Shown here one piece after another: positions 7,483 to 12,316 of a DNA stretch of 12,316 nt (positions are counted from its first letter, which is position 1; each line of letters starts with the position of its first letter). The notes under the pieces are model-generated. The model saw only the letters and a list, made by a program, of their open reading frames with translations, was not told where the DNA came from and made no database searches. The DNA comes from Planctomycetota bacterium. Its GTDB lineage: Bacteria > Planctomycetota > Brocadiia > JAJRTI01. Location of the stretch: assembly GCA_024278415.1 (NCBI GenBank), contig JAJRTI010000097.1, forward strand, positions 1 to 12,316, in the 5' to 3' direction. Position numbers and translations under genes: made by a program.

Positions 7483-7691
7483 GGGTTCCGAACCACTCTT
7501 TCGGCTCGGGCTCATGGGGAGGGCGAAGGGAACAGGAGCACCGCACCGCCCACGGCTTGTATCTTGGCTCGCACGATCTTCTTCAATGACCAGTCGATAG
7601 GCGCGCTGTCGCGGGCTTGGGTCGTCTCCGCCGCTCCGTCGTTCGGGGGCGAGGCCCCCCCTATGCGGTTGGGCCGGCCGTCAGAGCGCTG
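7483..7691. other. Spacer between convergent acr3 and the sulfatase-like gene
   Basis: No confident gene is present. On the - strand the frame of the sulfatase-like gene stays open for 59 codons after its final stop, to a TGA at 7512-7514. The end of that stretch reads RDSAPIDWSLKKIVRAKIQA followed by a hydrophobic tail, which looks protein-like, but it has no start signal and crosses a hairpin repeat. It may be gene debris or chance in GC-rich DNA. Confidence 0.35.
7645..7659. repeat. GC hairpin beyond the sulfatase 3' end
   Basis: GGGGGC-GAG-GCCCCC forms a 6-bp perfect stem with a 3-nt loop, flanked by GTTC on the left and C-rich sequence then TATGCGG on the right. It lies about 35 bp beyond the last sulfatase-frame stop. 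It could be one arm of the hairpin repeat family or a transcription end structure shared by the convergent genes; no T-run follows on either strand. Confidence 0.4.
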
Positions 7692-7982
7692 TCATTCCAG
7701 CCCCGTCGGCATGCCCCGCTCCTGCCGGATCGCCAAGTGCCGGCGCAGCGTCATCTGGTTGCGCCGGTCCGGCTTGTGGCCGTAGTCGAAGGGTAGGCCG
7801 CCGCCCAGGAAGTCCTCCAGCTTGCGCCGCCGGTCCGCGACGATATCGGGGTGGTCGGCCGCGACGTTCGTGCTCTCATACGGGGCGGCCGCGGAGTGGA
7901 ACAGTTCGGCCTCGGCGTCGGGGCGCACGGTGTCGATGATGTAGCACCACTCGCGATCGCGCACGCACGCGCGGTCGGTCCA
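7692..7982 (-). pseudogene. C-terminal part of the sulfatase-like protein, separated by an in-frame TGA
   Basis: The frame of the upstream sulfatase-like gene continues directly after its TGA (7983-7985) for 96 codons to a TGA at 7692-7694. Content remains protein-like and sulfatase-like: WTDRACVRDREWCYIIDTVR, then AELFHSAAAPYESTNVAADHPD, and a C-terminal tail with RRRKLEDFLGGGLPFDYGHK. In related enzymes this part follows a run like ITGW, so the TGA stands where GGA (Gly) would be expected. A single base change explains it. No independent ribosome site precedes it; an ATG would only come from sequence inside the fragment. It is recent decay, a sequencing error, or a readthrough site. Confidence 0.75.
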
Positions 7983-9137
7983 TCACGTGATGATCGTGTC
8001 GCCGTGCAGGTCGTCGGCCTGGCCTGTGACCAGTGGCATCGCGCTGCGGCCCTCGATGGGCTCCGGCGGTTCGATGCCGGCAATGTCGAAGAGCGTGGCC
8101 GGCAAGTCGTGGCTGAGCACGTACGGCTCGACGCGCGCGCCCGCGTGTTGCTTGCCGGGCAGGCGCATGAAAAGCGGGATCTGGTGGTTGTAGTTGCGCG
8201 GGCCGTGGATGTTCTTGCTGAAGATGCCGTTGTCCATCAGCTCCGTGCCGTGGTCGGAGATGAACAGCACGAGCGTGTCGTCGAGCAAACCCATGTCGTC
8301 GAGCTTGTTCATGAACACGCCGAACCATTTGTCGAAGAACGTCACGTAGCCGTAGTACAGCGCCTTTGTGCGCTCGATCTCGGATTCGGTCTTTTTCGTG
8401 TTGCCATTCCGGTCTTGGCCGATTTGCGGGAGGATGTAGTCCTTGGCCGAGGGGTCGGAGTAGTAGCGGTCCGCGAAGTACGTCGGCGGGTCCCAGTACT
8501 CATGGGGCGCAAAGCTGTCGATCCAGAGGAAGAACGGCGGCCGGCGGTAGTTGTCCTCGAGGAAGCGGATCGCAGCGTTGAACACCTGGGGCGTGAAGTA
8601 GTCCAACTCGCTGCGCCGGTCTTGGATGCCGATGAGGTACTGCCGCAGGCCGGCGTGCAGCGGGTTGTCCACGTCGTCGTCCGGCACGTGGGGCCGAATG
8701 TCCACCGCGTCGATGGGCCCGCAGTGCACCGGGTCGGCCTCCTGGCCGCGCACGAAGCGCCAGTGCATGCAACCTCGGTGGAAGTTCATGTTCGGCTTGA
8801 ACATGTGGAACACGTCGGTCACGAAGCCCGTGACGTAGCCGTTGTCGAACAGGATCTCCGGCAGCGACGCGTAGCAGTCAGGGATGGGGTGCCACCCGAG
8901 GCAGGCGTTCATGGCGCCGCGCGTGGGCGGGTTGTGGCGGTAGGGATAGGTGCGGTGGCCGGTGAAGAATGCGAGCCGCATCTGGATCGTCGCCTGCGCC
9001 TCGCCGTACGCGCGGTCGAACACGATGCTCTCGCGCCAAAGCTGGTCGAGGTTGGGCGTCTCGACGAAGCTGAGCTTCTTGCCGGGGCCGACGATGTCGA
9101 AGCGGAACGTGTCCGCGCAGATGCAGACGATGTTCAT
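7983..9137 (-). CDS. Sulfatase-fold (alkaline phosphatase superfamily) hydrolase, interrupted by a stop codon
   Basis: Starts at ATG 9137-9135 with GGAG 7 nt upstream, and runs 384 codons to TGA; with the following fragment it would be about 480 residues, normal for a sulfatase. The N-terminus MNIVCICADTFRFDIVG carries the metal-binding Asp region (D9, D14). ETPNLDQLWRESIVFDRAY is the standard second motif, and SFAPHEYWDPP resembles the DPHEPWDPP motif of one sulfatase subgroup. LFISDHGTEL gives D295/H296 of the metal site. At the nucleophile loop, however, the sequence is AQATIQMRLAFFTGHRTYPY: Thr50 occupies the place of the Cys/Ser that becomes formylglycine in C/S-x-P-x-R, while R54 and the TG motif are kept. 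Ester specificity is therefore uncertain; it may be a phosphoesterase or an unusual sulfatase. There is no signal peptide. The gene is divergent from the helicase gene. Confidence 0.85.
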   Translation of the reverse strand: MNIVCICADTFRFDIVGPGKKLSFVETPNLDQLWRESIVFDRAYGEAQATIQMRLAFFTGHRTYPYRHNPPTRGAMNACLGWHPIPDCYASLPEILFDNGYVTGFVTDVFHMFKPNMNFHRGCMHWRFVRGQEADPVHCGPIDAVDIRPHVPDDDVDNPLHAGLRQYLIGIQDRRSELDYFTPQVFNAAIRFLEDNYRRPPFFLWIDSFAPHEYWDPPTYFADRYYSDPSAKDYILPQIGQDRNGNTKKTESEIERTKALYYGYVTFFDKWFGVFMNKLDDMGLLDDTLVLFISDHGTELMDNGIFSKNIHGPRNYNHQIPLFMRLPGKQHAGARVEPYVLSHDLPATLFDIAGIEPPEPIEGRSAMPLVTGQADDLHGDTIIT

Positions 9138-9187
9138 GTCTGGTCTCCATGGTCGACGATTGCTTGAGCGCTTGGACTCGAGGGAGT

Positions 9188-9216
9188 ATCCTAACGCTCG
9201 CCTGGACGGCAAGCAA
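9188..9216 (-). promoter_or_regulatory. Possible promoter of the sulfatase-like gene
   Basis: On the - strand TTGCTT (9216-9211), 17 bp, then TAGGAT (9193-9188) gives a weak sigma-70-like pair about 50 bases before the ATG. The match is 3/6 and 4/6, so it is only a candidate. Confidence 0.3.
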
Positions 9217-9305
9217 AGAGGAGCGGACGGCCTCCCGCTCGTCGTGCGCCCCGTCAGGGTCGCTGTTGGGAGTACGGTCTTTAGGCGGTCTGGTCCGTTT
9301 CGGAG

Positions 9306-9323
9306 GAGGCCCTTGCGGGCCTC
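9306..9323. repeat. GC hairpin upstream of the helicase gene
   Basis: GAGGCCC-TTGC-GGGCCTC forms a perfect 7-bp stem with a 4-nt loop and is followed by ACTACGAA. The element at 3933-3957 likewise has a 7-bp-stem hairpin followed within two bases by ACTACAA, so this looks like a single-arm relative of the same repeat family. It ends 9 bp before the helicase GTG codon, and would occlude the only purine-rich ribosome-like stretch (GGAGGAG, 9302-9308). Confidence 0.5.
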
Positions 9324-9332
9324 ACTACGAAC

Positions 9333-12104
9333 GTGCGACAACACCCTGACATGTTATCAAGCCTACGTTGCCAATTCGAGCCGCGGAGCTACCAGAGGGA
9401 TATCCTCCAGCTCGTCGCCAAGCAGTCCCGCAAGGGACAACGGGAGTTTCACATTGTGGCTCCCCCGGGGGCGGGCAAGACGATCGTGGGCCTGCAACTG
9501 GTGCTCGACCACAACCACCCCGCGATCGTGCTGGCGCCTAACGCGGGCATCCAAAGCCAGTGGGTCGACAAGCTGAGGTTCTTTGTGCCGCCCGACGAGC
9601 CGGTGGACCTCGAGTCGCTCATCAGCGGCGACCCGGCCCAGCCGCGGCCCATCATGGCGTTGACCTACCAGAGCCTCACCACACGCGCGCGCGGCCAACT
9701 AGGCCCAGACAGCCCGGCCCAGGCGCGGTGGCTTCAGCAGCTCATCGACGACGGAGAGGTCACCAACGAGGAAGAGGGCTTGGCCTACCTCACGCGCCTG
9801 CACACGGCCAACCCCGACTACTACCAGCGCCGGCTCGCGGCGCATGACCGGGCGACCTTGATGGAGCTGACCGATCCGCAGGACACGCTCAGGCATCTCC
9901 ACCCCAACGCCCGCGCGCTCATCGACCAACTCGTCGAGGCCGGCACGCGCACGCTCGTGTTTGACGAATGCCACCACCTCACCGGCTACTGGGCCCGCGT
10001 CGCGCAGGCCATTGTGCACCGGCTGGAGGATCCCCTCGTCATCGGCCTGACCGCAACTCCGCCCGACGAAGCCCATGAGGCCGCCGACGGCGACGAGGGG
10101 GCCAACGACTACTTGAAGCTGGTCGGCGAGATCGACTACCAAGTGCCCACTCCGGCCGTGATTCGCGAGGGCAACCTCGCTCCATTCCAGGATCTGGTCT
10201 ACTTCTGTCGACCGACGTCCGAGGAACTCGCGTTCGTGGCCAGCGCCGACGCGGAGGTCGGCGCAGTGTGGAGCGAACTCGAAGGCCCTCCGAACCGGCT
10301 CGCCGAGTGGGTGCAGCACGAACTCGAGACGCGGCACACCCCCAGCGGCAAGCAGCAAGACTGGCGCACGTACCTCCAACGCCGGCGCACGTTCTGCGCC
10401 GCCTGCCGGGACTACCTCGTCGAGATGGGCCTGCCTGTGCCGGACGAGGTGCGCTCGGTCATTCCCGCCCGAGTGTTGTCGCCAGGCGAAGGGCGCATGA
10501 TCATCTTGGAGCGGTTCGTGAACCGCCACCTCATGGTGTCGAACGACGCCGCCGACCACGCGCTGGCCGACCGCCTCCGGCGCGCGGCCAGTCTTGCCGG
10601 ATTCCAGATCACGGGCCGAGGCTTGCGCGCGTGCGAGAGCCCGGTGAACCGCGTGCTCTCGCGCAGCCGATCCAAGGCGGACGCGCTCGTGCCCATCCTG
10701 GCCGCGGAGAAGCGCGACCTCGGCGACGCGCTCCGCGCGGTTGTCGTGACCGACTTCGAGCGCTCCAGCGCCACAAAGGCCACCGATACGGCGGACCTGG
10801 TCAACGAGGAATCCGGCGGCGCGGTCGAGGCCTTCCGCGTCCTCACGTCGCACGACGAAGTGGACGACCTGGACCCGATCCTCGTCACGGGCCAGACCGT
10901 GCTCGTGGATGACGACCTGCTGCCGAAGTTCCGCGAGGCGACGCAGAAGTGGTTCGAGCGGCAGGGCCTGTCCGTGGATCTCTCAGTCCAGGAGGCGGCC
11001 GGATTCTACGAGATCGTCGGCGGTGGGCCCCACTGGAACACGCGCAACTACGTGCTCATGATGACCGAGTTCCTGCACACCGGCCTCACACGCTGTCTCG
11101 TGGGCACGCGCGGGCTGCTGGGCGAAGGCTGGGACTGCCCCAAGGTCAACTGCCTCATCGACCTGACCACCGCGACCACGTCCATGACCGTGCAGCAGCT
11201 TCGCGGCCGCAGCATCCGCATCGATCCCGACACGCCGCGCAAGGTGGCGAACAACTGGGATGTGGTGTGTATGGCCCCGGAGTTCCAGCGCGGGCTCAAC
11301 GACTACCTCCGCTTCGCCAAGAAGCACGGCCAATTCCACAGCCTCACCGACGACGGTCAGATCGAGAAGGGCGTGCACCACGTGCACCCGTCGCTCAAGG
11401 GAGCCAAGCCTGAAGACGTCGCGCTGGCCACGCACGTGTTCAACGAAGAGATGATCGCCCGGGCAAGCCGGCGCAAGAAGGTGTACGAGGGATGGGCCGT
11501 CGGCACACGCTATGAGAACGACGAAGTTGCGACCGCGCAACTCAAGACACCAGGGGGCATGCCGATCTGTGTCGAGCCCGGCGAGAAGCCCCTCATGAGC
11601 GGCGACGAGGTCATCGCCCAAATCTCCCGCGCGCTGCTGGCCGCGCTGGACGAGGTCGGAGAGATCGAATCGAAGAAGGCCAAGCTCGTCATCAAGTCGC
11701 AAAGCGGCGGGTACTGCCGCGCGTTCCTCAAGGGCGCGTCGGCCAGCGACATGGAGACCTTCGCGACCGCATTGGCCGAGGTCTTCAGCCCTCTCGAACA
11801 GCAGCGCTACATGGCCCCGCGGGAGATCCCGCTCAAGGCGCACACCTGGCTGTCGCGCCTGCTGCCGGATTGGCTCGGAAGCTACTTCCGAAAGCGGGCG
11901 AGTCGGCTGGAGATGTACCACCCCGTCCCGGAGGCTCTGGGCCGCTCGCGCGACCGGGCCGACGTGTTCCAGAAACACTGGAACGAGCACGTGTCCCCAG
12001 GCGAGGTGCTCTACACACGCAGCGGCCGCGGCAAGGAGCTGCTCCAAGAGTTCCGCGGCGGCACAGGCGGATTCTCGGCGGAGAAGGTGGACGTGTGGCG
12101 GTAG
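9333..12104 (+). CDS. Superfamily 2 DEAD/DEAH-box helicase-family protein
   Basis: A complete 923-residue ATP-dependent nucleic-acid motor, probably cytoplasmic. A Q-rich entry (RSYQRDILQLV) leads to Walker A APPGAGKT (residues 43-50), LAPNAGIQSQW (Ia), ALTYQSL, Walker B FDECHH (DECH, 211-214) and GLTATPP (III, about 238-244). The second RecA domain has LVGTRGLLGEGWD (V, about 589-601) and QQLRGRSIRID (VI, 621-631; R624 and R626). The long insertion between Walker A and B (about 120-205) and the C-terminal tail with YHPVPEALGRSRDRADVF are not standard helicase parts; they resemble, from memory, a family of uncharacterised helicases common in actinobacteria. No nuclease or methylase motif is visible. 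The start is GTG at 9333, or ATG at 9351; neither has a good ribosome site, and an in-frame stop at 9282 limits extension. Function is unknown; DNA or RNA repair or defence are possible, with no partner gene visible here. Confidence 0.9.
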   Translation: MRQHPDMLSSLRCQFEPRSYQRDILQLVAKQSRKGQREFHIVAPPGAGKTIVGLQLVLDHNHPAIVLAPNAGIQSQWVDKLRFFVPPDEPVDLESLISGDPAQPRPIMALTYQSLTTRARGQLGPDSPAQARWLQQLIDDGEVTNEEEGLAYLTRLHTANPDYYQRRLAAHDRATLMELTDPQDTLRHLHPNARALIDQLVEAGTRTLVFDECHHLTGYWARVAQAIVHRLEDPLVIGLTATPPDEAHEAADGDEGANDYLKLVGEIDYQVPTPAVIREGNLAPFQDLVYFCRPTSEELAFVASADAEVGAVWSELEGPPNRLAEWVQHELETRHTPSGKQQDWRTYLQRRRTFCAACRDYLVEMGLPVPDEVRSVIPARVLSPGEGRMIILERFVNRHLMVSNDAADHALADRLRRAASLAGFQITGRGLRACESPVNRVLSRSRSKADALVPILAAEKRDLGDALRAVVVTDFERSSATKATDTADLVNEESGGAVEAFRVLTSHDEVDDLDPILVTGQTVLVDDDLLPKFREATQKWFERQGLSVDLSVQEAAGFYEIVGGGPHWNTRNYVLMMTEFLHTGLTRCLVGTRGLLGEGWDCPKVNCLIDLTTATTSMTVQQLRGRSIRIDPDTPRKVANNWDVVCMAPEFQRGLNDYLRFAKKHGQFHSLTDDGQIEKGVHHVHPSLKGAKPEDVALATHVFNEEMIARASRRKKVYEGWAVGTRYENDEVATAQLKTPGGMPICVEPGEKPLMSGDEVIAQISRALLAALDEVGEIESKKAKLVIKSQSGGYCRAFLKGASASDMETFATALAEVFSPLEQQRYMAPREIPLKAHTWLSRLLPDWLGSYFRKRASRLEMYHPVPEALGRSRDRADVFQKHWNEHVSPGEVLYTRSGRGKELLQEFRGGTGGFSAEKVDVWR

Positions 12105-12120
12105 CCGCATGCGCGGGACT

Positions 12121-12250
12121 GGGGTCAGGTCTCAACTTACAACTTAGCGCTGGCAGGGGCTCGGCCCTACGCACGCCCTGGCATGCCCGAGAATAGCCAT
12201 CTATACGCAGGCGATCAGCAGCGCTAAGTTGTAAGTTGAGACCTGACCCC
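12121..12250. mobile_element. MITE-like element with perfect 32-bp terminal inverted repeats
   Basis: A 130-bp element whose first 32 bases (12121-12152, starting GGGGTCAGGTCTCAAC) are the exact reverse complement of its last 32 (12219-12250, ending GTTGAGACCTGACCCC). Symmetry stops abruptly at both edges. The 66-bp centre contains no open frame of substance, so it cannot move by itself. No target-site duplication is evident (left flank GGACT, right flank TACGC). It lies between the helicase stop and a convergent - strand gene end, so as RNA it would form a very stable hairpin and could end transcription from both sides. The GGGGTCAGGTCT start resembles ends I associate with REP/Y1-transposase elements; that is unverified recollection. 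Confidence 0.8.
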
Positions 12251-12268
12251 TACGCCCCTTCCTTCGTG

Positions 12269-12316
12269 CTACTTCGCGTCGAGCCGCACGACGTCCCCCG
12301 CGCTAGTGATGGCGAC
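12269..12316 (-). CDS. 3' end of an unidentified gene
   Basis: On the - strand the last 48 bases read VAITSAGDVVRLDAK and then TAG (12271-12269). The alternating hydrophobic pattern looks like the final beta strands of a real protein, and the position just beyond a repeat, convergent with the helicase gene, fits a gene end. Too short to name; it could still be chance. Confidence 0.5.
   Translation of the reverse strand, partial: VAITSAGDVVRLDAK

Noticed and set aside
7983..7985. UGA recoded genome-wide as Gly, or as selenocysteine
   Set aside because: TGA is the natural stop of the adaptor, RND permease, arsC and acr3 genes in this window, and the expected residue is Gly, not Cys or Sec. 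No convincing selenocysteine insertion hairpin was identified after it.
7851..9167. 438-codon open frame on the + strand opposite the sulfatase-like gene
   Set aside because: It is a low-complexity Val/Arg/His-rich translation with no domain, whereas the - strand frame shows clear sulfatase-family motifs. The + frame exists because of third-position GC bias.

Overview
The window is GC-rich bacterial DNA of roughly 60-65% GC by eye, densely coding and broken up by small hairpin repeats. No rRNA, tRNA or CRISPR array is visible. The gene mix is an RND pump, a thioredoxin-coupled arsenate reductase, Acr3, a sulfatase-fold enzyme with a noncanonical nucleophile, and palindromic intergenic repeats. 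This suggests an environmental Gram-negative, perhaps from the Planctomycetes/Verrucomicrobia/Lentisphaerae/Hydrogenedentes range. That taxonomic guess is an impression and is not shown by any single feature.

Layout, left to right. (1) Positions 2-3819 hold the 3' part of a periplasmic adaptor gene, overlapping by ATGA a complete RND permease gene; together they are the inner-membrane half of a tripartite efflux pump. (2) Positions 3820-4084 hold a 70-bp two-hairpin repeat. (3) Positions 4085-7482 hold a metalloid-resistance block, all on the + strand: a DGC-type cysteine-rich (putative zinc-binding) protein, a 77-residue thioredoxin with a CPKC active site, an ArsR repressor with a recognisable promoter and candidate operator, a low-molecular-weight-phosphatase-type ArsC, and Acr3. 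A strongly structured, apparently non-coding 358-bp gap lies between arsC and acr3. (4) Positions 7692-9137, on the - strand, hold a sulfatase/alkaline-phosphatase-superfamily gene split by an in-frame TGA. (5) Positions 9333-12104 hold a large superfamily 2 helicase. (6) Positions 12121-12250 hold a MITE-like element with perfect 32-bp inverted ends. (7) The last 48 bases look like the 3' end of a convergent - strand gene.

How the genes work together. ArsR would release the promoter when As(III) binds. ArsC reduces arsenate using thioredoxin, for which the adjacent small thioredoxin is a natural candidate donor, and Acr3 exports the arsenite. The DGC protein and thioredoxin lie between the RND pump and arsR, so the pump may belong to the same metal(loid)-response island; that link is inferred from order and strand only.

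The most unusual items are a family of two-hairpin intergenic repeats with at least three copies here, the perfect-TIR MITE, the sulfatase-like gene with Thr at the usual Cys/Ser nucleophile position plus a Gly-to-stop type interruption, and an apparent extra loop in Acr3. I did not find a clear new multi-gene system.
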